Origin: Bryobacterales bacterium
GTDB lineage: Bacteria > Acidobacteriota > Terriglobia > Bryobacterales > Bryobacteraceae
Direction of reading: 5' to 3'
NCBI GenBank assembly: GCA_003154855.1
Contig: PMEV01000393.1
Location: forward strand, 2,496 to 7,868
DNA length: 5,373 nucleotides
Shown: piece after piece, positions 1 through 5,169 of the stretch
Layout of the letters: the number at the start of each line of letters is the position of its first letter
How positions within the stretch are numbered: the first letter of the stretch is position 1
Position numbers and translations under genes: made by a program
The notes under the pieces: generated by a model
Told to the model about the DNA's origin: nothing
Databases searched by the model: none
The model's input: the letters and a program-made list of their open reading frames with translations, nothing else

Positions 1-29
1 GGCAGCCCGCCTTGCGTACACGCACGTTC

Positions 30-44
30 GGATTCCACGAATCC
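30..44. promoter_or_regulatory. Dyad GGATTC-CAC-GAATCC, possible operator
   Basis: This is a perfect 6-bp inverted repeat with a 3-nt centre. It lies 13 bp upstream of the -10-like TATACT box and covers the place where a -35 element would be expected for the dehydrogenase gene. The position would suit a repressor or an activator operator. A chance palindrome is the alternative, since no second copy is seen in the window. Confidence 0.3.
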
Positions 45-57
45 TGGCGCTCCATCG

Positions 58-63
58 TATACT
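58..63 (+). promoter_or_regulatory. -10-like box TATACT, leaderless-type start
   Basis: TATACT matches the sigma-70 -10 consensus at five of six positions and ends exactly 6 nt before the GTG start at 70. Transcription would therefore begin at or next to the start codon. No Shine-Dalgarno sequence precedes the GTG, which fits a leaderless mRNA. No good -35 is visible at 16-18 bp spacing. Confidence 0.45.
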
Positions 64-69
64 GCGGTC

Positions 70-801
70 GTGGACGATATCGCGGGCAAGGTCGCCCTGG
101 TCACCGGCGCGAGCCGCGGTATCGGCCGCGCCATCGCCCTGGCGCTCGCGCGGGCCGGCGCCGATCTCGCCATCAACTACCGTAGCCGCGAGGCCGAGGC
201 CGCCGCCGTGGCGACGCAGATCCGCGGCCTCGGCCGGCGCTGCATCCCCGTGCGGGCCGATGTCTCGAAGAGCGCCGAGGTCGCCCGCCTGGTCGAGACC
301 GTCCAAGCGCAACTCGGGGCTATCGAAATCCTGGTCAACAACGCCGGCATCGCCCGCCCCCAGCCGCTCGAAGAGATCACGGAAAGCGACTGGGACGAGC
401 TGCTCGCCGTCAACCTGACCTCCTGCTTCCTGCTGACCCAGGCCGTGCTCCCCGGGATGCGCGCCCGCCGCTGGGGCCGCATCATTAATCTGTCGTCGGT
501 GGCCGCGCAGGTGGGCGGAGTGGTGGGCCCGCACTACGCCGCCTCCAAAGCCGGCCTGCTCGGTCTGACTCACTCCTACGCCGCGCTGCTCGCCAAGGAG
601 GGCATCACCGCCAACGCCATCGCGCCCGCGCTGATTCTCACCGAAATGGTGACCTCCAACCTCAAGGCCCGGCCCGATCTGATCCCCGTCGGCCGCTTCG
701 GCGATCCCGAAGAAGTGGCCGAGGTCGCCCTCGCCCTGGCCCGCAACGGCTACATCACCGGCCAGACCATCAACCTCAACGGCGGCTGGGTCATGAGTTA
801 G
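70..801 (+). CDS. FabG-like short-chain dehydrogenase/reductase (SDR)
   Basis: A classical SDR of 243 residues, the usual size for FabG-type enzymes. It is a cytoplasmic NAD(P)H-dependent oxidoreductase that interconverts a carbonyl and a hydroxyl group. Visible motifs are the Rossmann glycine motif TGASRGIG (12-19), NNAG (90-93), structural Asn115, Ser143, the catalytic pair Tyr156 and Lys160 (YAASK), and the C-terminal TGQTINLNGG (230-239). All tetrad residues are present, so it should be active. Arg39 after the second beta strand (NYRSR) suggests an NADP(H) preference. Similarity to FabG (3-oxoacyl-ACP reductase) is strong. No other fatty-acid gene is adjacent, though, so the substrate is open and a sugar- or polyketide-type SDR is possible. 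GTG 70 is the only start-type codon in this frame upstream of the Rossmann motif. It has no Shine-Dalgarno sequence but sits 6 nt after TATACT. Confidence 0.93.
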   Translation: MDDIAGKVALVTGASRGIGRAIALALARAGADLAINYRSREAEAAAVATQIRGLGRRCIPVRADVSKSAEVARLVETVQAQLGAIEILVNNAGIARPQPLEEITESDWDELLAVNLTSCFLLTQAVLPGMRARRWGRIINLSSVAAQVGGVVGPHYAASKAGLLGLTHSYAALLAKEGITANAIAPALILTEMVTSNLKARPDLIPVGRFGDPEEVAEVALALARNGYITGQTINLNGGWVMS

Positions 802-816
802 CGGCCAGCGGGCCGC
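801..816 (+). terminator. GC hairpin just after the SDR stop, weak terminator candidate
   Basis: GCGGCC-AGCG-GGCCGC forms a perfect 6-bp GC stem with a 4-nt loop, beginning on the last base of the stop codon. No T-tract follows, so it is not a canonical intrinsic terminator. It may act as a weak terminator or protect the 3' end. Confidence 0.3.
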
Positions 817-841
817 CACGCTTCCCGCCTCGCCCAGACTG

Positions 842-847
842 TACAAT
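842..847 (+). promoter_or_regulatory. -10-like box TACAAT before the HEAT-repeat gene
   Basis: TACAAT matches the sigma-70 -10 consensus at five of six positions. It ends 6 nt before an ATG at 854, the same geometry as the box before the dehydrogenase gene. That ATG is out of frame with the HEAT-repeat ORF, so a transcript starting near 854 would reach GTG 889 with a leader of about 35 nt. No convincing -35 is seen. Confidence 0.35.
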
Positions 848-888
848 CCCCCTATGCGCCGCCTCGCTTCCAGCTCGCGGGCCCTCCC

Positions 889-1689
889 GTGCCGGCTTCC
901 TCGTCCGCGCTTTCCGAGCACGACCTGGAGGAGTTGAATGCCATGCCGCCGCAGGATCAGGCCACCCGGCTCCTCGAAAAGACCGTCAACCACTATGCGG
1001 GCGCCGCCGAGGAGCTGGCCAGGCGTCTGCCCGGTTGGGCCGGCAAGATCCACTCCACGCCGGATCTCAAACGTCTCACCGACACCGCCTGCTTCTCCAG
1101 CGATCTCCGCGTTCGCGCCGCCGCCCTCGAAATCTGGCTGGCCCAGGATAATATCCGCAAGACCCCGCAGACGGTGGACGACCTGGTCGGCGAGGCCGCC
1201 TCTACCGACGAGCGCCGCTACTACCGGCTCTCCATCCTGGGGATTCTAGGCAACCGCGGCGTCGAGCCGGAAAAGGTCTTCCAGACGCTCTCCCTCTACG
1301 CGCACGACCCCTCCGGCAGTACCCGCGCCGCCGCCATTAACGGGCTGGGGCTTCTCGGAACCGAAGACACCATCCCCGTTCTTCTCGAGATCCTCCGCGG
1401 CGATTCGTCTTACGACCTGCGCGAGCGCGCCGCCTGCAATCTGGCCGATTCCGGCATGCTGTCCCGCGACCTCCGCCAGCACGCCGTCTCCGAGCCGATC
1501 CGCTTCCTCCAGGATCGCAGTCTGGACCAGACCACGCGCAAGTGGGTATTGCAAGCCCTCCGCGAAATCGCGCAGGAGAATCTCCCGGACGATCCCGTCG
1601 CCCGGCTCAGCGCCGATACTGGCGATGCGCCCCGCCGCCCAGCCCGCCCAGGTCGACCATCACCGCCACCAGCAGCCACAGCAGATTGA
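889..1689 (+). CDS. HEAT-repeat-like protein
   Basis: A 266-residue alpha-helical protein with no signal peptide or TM segment. HEAT-like units appear around residues 72-86 (DLRVRAAALEIWLAQ), 106-121, 143-170 (TRAAAINGLGLLG then IPVLLEILR), 176-190 (DLRERAACNLADSG) and 213-230. Such repeats usually form a solenoid for protein-protein binding, and no catalytic motif is seen. The last ~27 residues are Pro/Arg/Ala-rich, look disordered and lie over the 3' end of the convergent gene at 1607-1882. The start is uncertain. GTG 889 is the first start-type codon in frame after the preceding stop, and residues 8-20 already look like true coding sequence, but it lacks a Shine-Dalgarno sequence. ATG 943 (Met19) has GGAGGAG 9 nt upstream and would give 248 residues. 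Function unknown. Confidence 0.8.
   Translation: MPASSSALSEHDLEELNAMPPQDQATRLLEKTVNHYAGAAEELARRLPGWAGKIHSTPDLKRLTDTACFSSDLRVRAAALEIWLAQDNIRKTPQTVDDLVGEAASTDERRYYRLSILGILGNRGVEPEKVFQTLSLYAHDPSGSTRAAAINGLGLLGTEDTIPVLLEILRGDSSYDLRERAACNLADSGMLSRDLRQHAVSEPIRFLQDRSLDQTTRKWVLQALREIAQENLPDDPVARLSADTGDAPRRPARPGRPSPPPAATAD
927..933 (+). promoter_or_regulatory. Shine-Dalgarno GGAGGAG before ATG 943
   Basis: This strong anti-16S match lies 9 nt upstream of the in-frame ATG at 943 in the HEAT-repeat gene, and it supports an alternative start there. It also encodes Glu-Glu in a plausible helix of the longer product, so it may be coincidental. Confidence 0.35.
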
Positions 1690-1882
1690 CTCCCGACGTC
1701 GGCATGCCGCTGTTAATCTCCCAGGCGTACACGATCGTGGTGAGCGGCAGGAAGATGAAGCCCAGTACTGGCAGCACCAAGCCACCGTGGAAAGCATGCT
1801 GCAGGTAGGTCGAGTAGATCCACATCAACACCAGCGCTACCCGCGGAAAAGCCAGGATGATGAGCAGCAGGACGCAAGGCAT
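1607..1882 (-). CDS. Small three-TM conserved-type membrane protein
   Basis: A 91-residue, strongly hydrophobic protein with three likely TM helices at about 3-24, 33-54 and 63-82, and a basic C-terminal tail (HRQYRR). It has the pattern FPR (12-14), a Trp in the first helix (21), LPVLGFIFLPLTT (37-49), then DLGGLGGG (77-84). As I recall, this resembles an uncharacterised family of ~90-residue bacterial membrane proteins. The hydrophobic codons and a Shine-Dalgarno AGGGG (1891-1895, 8 nt before ATG) make it more credible than its antisense frames. It is probably last in the minus-strand operon with the PH-domain and methyltransferase genes. Its 3' end overlaps the HEAT-repeat gene tail-to-tail by 83 bp. 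Function unknown. Confidence 0.75.
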   Translation of the reverse strand: MPCVLLLIILAFPRVALVLMWIYSTYLQHAFHGGLVLPVLGFIFLPLTTIVYAWEINSGMPTSGVNLLWLLVAVMVDLGGLGGGAHRQYRR

Positions 1883-1884
1883 AT

Positions 1885-2022
1885 TCAGTTCCCCTGCACG
1901 CGTCGTTCCACCCGGCCGGCCTCAGTCGCCACCCCCGGTTCGCTTCGCGGCCAAGGCCGGGCAGACCCGCCTCCCCAGTTCGCCCGTCGGCAAATCTCGC
2001 ATTTCAGGTGCAGCCTTTGCAT
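1885..2022 (-). CDS. Possible small ORF, 45 aa, doubtful
   Basis: An ATG-started 45-codon ORF sits between the PH-domain gene (17 nt after its stop) and the three-TM gene, ending 2 nt before the latter's ATG. The product would be basic, begin MQRLHLKCEICRR with a single CxxC, and then turn Gly/Pro/Arg-rich. For coding: tight operon-like spacing and a position suited to translational coupling. Against: no clear Shine-Dalgarno, GC3 of about 73% by my count, which is not clearly coding, and no recognisable family. It may simply be the upstream region of the three-TM gene. Confidence 0.2.
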   Translation of the reverse strand: MQRLHLKCEICRRANWGGGSARPWPRSEPGVATEAGRVERRVQGN

Positions 2023-2039
2023 CCCAGTTGCCGCAACCC

Positions 2040-2630
2040 TTACGCTTTGACGAACGTGGTCAGCCCTCTGCGGCTGCGTTCCCGAAGCTGGCAGGTGCGC
2101 AGCGTGTCCGCCAGGGTTTCCAGGTTCGGGACGCCGTAGATGTTGAAGTTCTCCAGCTCGGCGTCGGAGGAATACAGGTGCAGCGAGCTCTGTCCCACCA
2201 GCCGCATGCCAATCGGTTTGTTCAGCTCGAAGTGATCGATGCGGAACAGTTCCAGGCTCTCCTGCCGCTTCGAGAGCAGGCCCCGCTCCAGCTTGATCCG
2301 CTGCGTGGTGATCTCGTAATGGACGCGCGCGCTCTTCACGTAGTAGACCAGGAAAACGATCGCCACCACCAGGACGAAGCCCAGCGCGACATATGCCGCC
2401 GGAGCGCCCACTATGATGGCCACCGCGGCCGCGGCGACGGCGAGGAAGATGGGCAGCGCCTGGCTGATGCTGTAAATCGCCGCCGGGTGGCCGACGTACA
2501 GGTCCTTCTCCACCTCCGCATCCTTAGTGGCCGCGAAAGCGCCCAGATCCGTATTGCAGAAACGGCACTTGACGGCCACCGCCTTGATAGTCTCCCCACA
2601 AACTGGGCAGGCCTTGCTATCTGCTTCCAT
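2040..2630 (-). CDS. Zinc-ribbon, two-TM, bacterial PH-domain (bPH2/YdbS-like) membrane protein
   Basis: A 196-residue protein in three parts. Residues 8-25 are a zinc ribbon, CPVCG...KCRFC, with Cys8, 11, 22 and 25. Residues ~54-74 and ~78-98 are two TM helices forming a hairpin. Residues ~100-186 are a bacterial PH domain of the bPH2 type, seen in YEITTQRIKLERGLLSK, ESLELFRIDHFEL and the later GVPNLETLADTLR. Family knowledge: YdbS/YdbT-like PH proteins are membrane proteins of mostly unknown role, and the ribbon may mediate binding or assembly. ATG 2630 has a Shine-Dalgarno GAGGGA ending 7 nt upstream. The gap to the upstream methyltransferase stop is only 16 nt, which suggests co-transcription. 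A sigma-70-like promoter also lies inside the end of that gene. The domain assignment is fairly secure; the cellular role is not known. Confidence 0.88.
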   Translation of the reverse strand: MEADSKACPVCGETIKAVAVKCRFCNTDLGAFAATKDAEVEKDLYVGHPAAIYSISQALPIFLAVAAAAVAIIVGAPAAYVALGFVLVVAIVFLVYYVKSARVHYEITTQRIKLERGLLSKRQESLELFRIDHFELNKPIGMRLVGQSSLHLYSSDAELENFNIYGVPNLETLADTLRTCQLRERSRRGLTTFVKA

Positions 2631-2646
2631 GCTGGCTTCCCTCTAG

Positions 2647-3456
2647 CTAAGGTATACACCGTTCGCCGGGCCGAGGCAATCGTGGTCCCCCCGCCGCCGC
2701 CCGGTTCCACACGAAGATCGAACTCGCATCTTCGCGTTCGATCAGCTCCTCAAGCTCCGCGGCCGCCTCCTCGATCCGCTCTCCAGTGCAAAGCCCGGAC
2801 CGGCCCAGCCCCGTTGCCCCGGCGATGTTCCCGATGAGATTGCGAATCCAGGACTCAAAGCCCGGCGAACCCTGCCAGTGGACCTCCGGCTGCACTGAGA
2901 TCTCGATGCCGGCGAATCCCGCGTCGCGCAGCAGCCGGAACAGCCGCCGGCCGATCAGCGCGTCGCCGCCCAACTGCCGCTGATACGCGGCGAAGGCGCT
3001 CCACACCTCCTCGAACGCGGGACACGGCGGATCCACTCTCAGCAGGCTGATGTCGTTCTCCTGGAGCGCGATGCGTCCTCCCGGCCGTAGCACGCGGCGC
3101 ATCTCCGAAACCACCGCGGCCGCATCCGCGACGTGCTCCAGCAGATAGCGCGCATAAACCACGTCGAAACTCCCCGGCGCGAATCCGAGTTGCTGCGCAT
3201 CGCCCCGCACGTAGCGCACTCCCGGCGCGCGCATGGCGGCCGCCAGTTGCTCCGCCGACTTCTCCACACCAGTGACCTCGACCCCCGCGGCTGACCCGGC
3301 TACCCCGGCGGCCAACAGGCCCAGGCCGCTGCCCACCTCCAGCACCCGCTCTCCCGCCGCCACCCCGAGAAACCCGACAAACGCCTGGTTCGTCATCCGG
3401 TTGAGTTCCGACAGCCGCGCCTGCTCCCCCGCTTCCGTGCCATGAATGTATGCCAT
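2647..3456 (-). CDS. Class I SAM-dependent methyltransferase
   Basis: A 269-residue cytoplasmic methyltransferase of the Methyltransf_11/25 (UbiE-like) type. Visible motifs are motif I VLEVGSGLG (38-46) for SAM binding, acidic Glu65 at the end of strand 2 (VTGVEKS) for the ribose, GDA with Asp86 near the adenine, FDVVYARYLLEHV (97-109) for motif post-I/II, and LRPGG (123-127). The N-terminus (MAYIHG, then ELNRMTNQAF) and the region after 130 (QENDISLL) are typical of small-molecule methyltransferases, and nothing seen identifies the substrate. The last ~14 residues (Pro/Arg/Gly-rich) look like a tail beyond the domain. ATG 3456 has no Shine-Dalgarno but lies 8 nt after TATAAC, as for a leaderless mRNA. 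It heads the likely minus-strand operon and is 16 nt from the PH-domain gene. Confidence 0.9.
   Translation of the reverse strand: MAYIHGTEAGEQARLSELNRMTNQAFVGFLGVAAGERVLEVGSGLGLLAAGVAGSAAGVEVTGVEKSAEQLAAAMRAPGVRYVRGDAQQLGFAPGSFDVVYARYLLEHVADAAAVVSEMRRVLRPGGRIALQENDISLLRVDPPCPAFEEVWSAFAAYQRQLGGDALIGRRLFRLLRDAGFAGIEISVQPEVHWQGSPGFESWIRNLIGNIAGATGLGRSGLCTGERIEEAAAELEELIEREDASSIFVWNRAAAGGPRLPRPGERCIP
2651..2679 (-). promoter_or_regulatory. Internal sigma-70-like promoter for the PH-domain gene
   Basis: On the minus strand, TTGCCT (plus positions 2679-2674) is followed after exactly 17 bp by TATACC (2656-2651). Each box matches consensus at four of six positions. It lies within the last codons of the methyltransferase gene and would give a leader of roughly 15 nt containing the Shine-Dalgarno GAGGGA. 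It could let the PH-domain gene be expressed independently of the methyltransferase. Confidence 0.4.
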
Positions 3457-3464
3457 GAGATCAG

Positions 3465-3470
3465 GTTATA
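3465..3470 (-). promoter_or_regulatory. -10-like box TATAAC before the methyltransferase
   Basis: On the minus strand TATAAC matches the -10 consensus at five of six positions and ends 8 nt before ATG 3456. The start codon would lie at or within about 2 nt of the transcript 5' end, and no Shine-Dalgarno is present. No clear -35 is found at 17 bp. Confidence 0.4.
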
Positions 3471-3496
3471 GAATCCCAAGCGCAAACCTGTAGGGG

Positions 3497-3532
3497 GGTC
3501 CTCCCGGACCACGCCGGACCTCCAGGTCCGGC
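3497..3532. repeat. Array of GGTCC/GGACC inverted repeats (two adjacent hairpins)
   Basis: Two adjacent inverted repeats lie here: GGTCC-TCCC-GGACC (3497-3510), then GCCGGACC-TCCA-GGTCCGGC (3513-3532). The second has a perfect 8-bp stem. Because the arms share the GGACC/GGTCC core, the first left arm can also pair with the third arm, giving alternative structures. The array lies between the divergent methyltransferase and phosphatase-like genes, close upstream of the methyltransferase promoter. It could be a REP-like dispersed element or an operator cluster. Without the genome its copy number is unknown. Confidence 0.55.
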
Positions 3533-3609
3533 CTCTCCGCCATTCCAAAAGTATTTGGTGAGGGGTGTATTGTTACCCGCCGGCGTGGCCGATAGATTCG
3601 CTAAGCGTG

Positions 3610-3624
3610 GCGGCCTGAGGCCGC
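3610..3624. repeat. 15-bp GC palindrome GCGGCCT-G-AGGCCGC
   Basis: This is a perfect odd-length palindrome in the divergent intergenic region. A shorter one, CCCGGCCCGGG, follows at 3648-3658. It is probably too compact for a stable terminator and may be a protein-binding dyad or part of a REP-like element. In GC-rich DNA such palindromes also arise by chance. Confidence 0.35.
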
Positions 3625-3713
3625 GCCAGGTTCCCGGTTCGCCGAATCCCGGCCCGGGTGGTCTGGCTTCGCCCAAGGCAGCCGCGACCTGCAGCCTGCA
3701 TACAGCCCAAACC

Positions 3714-3719
3714 AAGGAG
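3714..3719 (+). promoter_or_regulatory. Shine-Dalgarno AAGGAG that fixes the start at 3730
   Basis: AAGGAG lies 10 nt before ATG 3730. The protein from that ATG begins with a proper signal peptide, whereas the frame upstream to GTG 3658 would add 24 residues that are Pro/Arg-rich and spoil it. Confidence 0.75.
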
Positions 3720-3729
3720 CACAGAGCGA

Positions 3730-5151
3730 ATGATAAAGGAAGTTCACCAGCGTTTTCCGCTATCCGCGGCGGCCCTGACTCTTACCCTGGCCCTCTCCGG
3801 CTCGCTGGCCCATGCGCAGGACCTCTCCGGCCTGGCCCAAACGGCCGCTCCGCTCAGCCCCGCTCTGCGCGGCGAGCCGGAGCCGCTGGGCCGTTCGGCA
3901 CGTCGCGTCGACGATACGATCCTCAAGCAAGTGATCGTTTTCGCGCGTCACGCCGTGCGCTCTCCCGTCCTGCCCAACAGCACTCTCGACCTGTTCTCAT
4001 CGCAACCGTTCCCGCTGTTCAGTTCCTCGAATGCCAACATCACCGTCAACGGGCGCCAGAACGAGGTCCTCCTCGGCGGTTACTACCGCCTCTGGCTCAC
4101 TCAGCAGGGACTGCTCACCGGGAATGACACCGCCGACGCAGCCTTCGTGTACGCCCGAGCCAACGGACTGCCTCTGATCCTCGATACCGCGCAAGCCTTC
4201 TGGAGCGGCCTGCTCCCAGGCGCCCCCGTCAACGTCAATTTCGACCCCCCGCCGGAAAACGACCCTCTGTTTGTTCCCGTGGCCGCCGGCGTCGCGCAGC
4301 TCGACATGCAGATGGCCGTGGCCTCCGTCCTGGGACGTCTGGGCGGGAATCCGCAATCGTTGGCCTCCGCCTACGCCCCCGAACTCGCCCTCACGCGTGC
4401 CATCTTGTTCGGCTATCCGGTCGGCCAGAGCCCCACGCCCGCCACCCCGGCGGGCAAAATCGATGTCACCACCCTTCCCATCACCGCGATCGCCGGCAAC
4501 GACGCCCAGCCGGTCAACTTCGGCGGGATGGCAACGCTGATTGGAGCCATCGATCCTTTCATCATGGAATACGCGGATGGACTGCCCGCCTCCGAGGTCG
4601 GTTGGGGACAGTTGACCGCCGCCGGCATCAACCAGAACACCCGCTTGTACAACCTGCTTCTCGATCTGGAGTACCGCACCCCCTATCTGGCCCGCGTGCA
4701 GAGTTCCAATACCGCCTCGCACATCGTGCGCTCCCTGGTCCAGGCGGCCACCGGGAATGCCATGACCGGCGCGCTGGGAAGCCCCTCCACCAAGATCATG
4801 GTGTTGACCGCCGCGAACACCAATGTCACCGGACTGGCCGGCCTTTTCCATCTCGACTGGAGTCTGCCCGGTTATCAGCCCGACACCTGCTCTCCGGGCG
4901 GCGCCCTGGTATTTGAACTCCGCCAGTCGCAGAGCACCGGGGAGTACATCGTCCGCACTTCCTACGTCACTCAGACCATGGACCAGTTGCGCAATCTCAC
5001 CGCCCTCACGCTCGCCGCGCCCCCGGCCATCGCCCCGTTGTTTGTCCCCGGTTGCAGTCGCGACAACGCCACTTTCGACTGTTCCCTGGCGGATTTCGTA
5101 GACCTTGCGTCGTATTCCATCGACCCGCAATCCACCGACCTGATGAATTAG
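3730..5151 (+). CDS. Secreted histidine acid phosphatase (branch 2) family protein, likely catalytically altered
   Basis: A 473-residue exported protein. The signal peptide spans about residues 1-29: basic start, hydrophobic 13-22, cleavage after AHA before QD. The mature part has the branch-2 histidine acid phosphatase layout of AppA phytase and Agp glucose-1-phosphatase. The phosphate loop RHAVRSP (73-79) has nucleophile His74, Arg73 and Arg77. LLGGYYR (114-120) and QGLL (126-129) follow. TAQAFWSGLLPG (153-164) corresponds to the helix after the third Arg of the family. The C-terminal block has LDWSLPG (375-381) and PGGALVFEL (389-397). Cys442 and Cys451 are spaced like the last AppA disulfide. 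By my alignment, the residue matching AppA Arg92 is Leu149, and the His303-Asp304 pair is Ala362-Asn363. Activity is therefore doubtful. ATG 3730 is chosen for its Shine-Dalgarno and signal peptide. No partner gene is adjacent. Confidence 0.88.
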   Translation: MIKEVHQRFPLSAAALTLTLALSGSLAHAQDLSGLAQTAAPLSPALRGEPEPLGRSARRVDDTILKQVIVFARHAVRSPVLPNSTLDLFSSQPFPLFSSSNANITVNGRQNEVLLGGYYRLWLTQQGLLTGNDTADAAFVYARANGLPLILDTAQAFWSGLLPGAPVNVNFDPPPENDPLFVPVAAGVAQLDMQMAVASVLGRLGGNPQSLASAYAPELALTRAILFGYPVGQSPTPATPAGKIDVTTLPITAIAGNDAQPVNFGGMATLIGAIDPFIMEYADGLPASEVGWGQLTAAGINQNTRLYNLLLDLEYRTPYLARVQSSNTASHIVRSLVQAATGNAMTGALGSPSTKIMVLTAANTNVTGLAGLFHLDWSLPGYQPDTCSPGGALVFELRQSQSTGEYIVRTSYVTQTMDQLRNLTALTLAAPPAIAPLFVPGCSRDNATFDCSLADFVDLASYSIDPQSTDLMN

Positions 5152-5156
5152 ATTCC

Positions 5157-5169
5157 TGACTCCGAGTCA
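5157..5169. promoter_or_regulatory. 13-bp palindrome TGACTC-C-GAGTCA after the phosphatase-like gene
   Basis: A perfect odd palindrome starts 6 nt after the stop codon. The 1-nt centre makes it a poor hairpin, and there is no T-tract, so it does not look like a terminator. It could be a transcription-factor site. The rest of the 5152-5306 gap is C-rich and shows no clear gene. A -10-like CCTATAG occurs around 5257, without a matching -35. Confidence 0.25.

Noticed and set aside
1..69. Plus frame 1 open from the window edge, possibly the end of an upstream gene or a longer SDR
   Set aside because: There is no start-type codon in this frame before GTG 70, and the SDR N-terminus is of normal length from GTG 70. 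The region holds the -10 box and the dyad instead.
177..485. Minus-strand 102-codon frame inside the SDR gene
   Set aside because: It is a shadow of the SDR codons with Ser/Arg-rich composition and no Shine-Dalgarno or domain.
1857..2837. A 326-codon plus-strand open frame across the PH-domain gene and the methyltransferase end
   Set aside because: It is antisense to a clear zinc-ribbon/TM/PH protein, and its translation is low-complexity without domain signals.
3629..3658. A GGTTCGCCGAATCCCGG stretch resembling a tRNA T-arm
   Set aside because: The loop length does not fit the 7-nt T loop, and no anticodon arm or acceptor stem is visible around it.
3658..3729. N-terminal extension of the phosphatase-like protein to GTG 3658
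   Set aside because: The extra residues are Pro/Arg-rich and would bury the signal peptide. ATG 3730 has AAGGAG at 10 nt.
4804..4824. Loss of the HD motif caused by a sequencing frameshift
   Set aside because: The frame is continuous and the flanking family residues (VLT before, TN and the LDWSLPG block after) align on both sides without gaps, so local substitutions explain it better than an indel.
3997..5130. A 377-codon open frame on the minus strand, antisense to the phosphatase-like gene
   Set aside because: The product is Gly/Arg/Gln/Asp-rich with no recognisable domain. Long antisense frames are expected opposite GC-rich genes, and the plus-strand frame has a signal peptide and family motifs.
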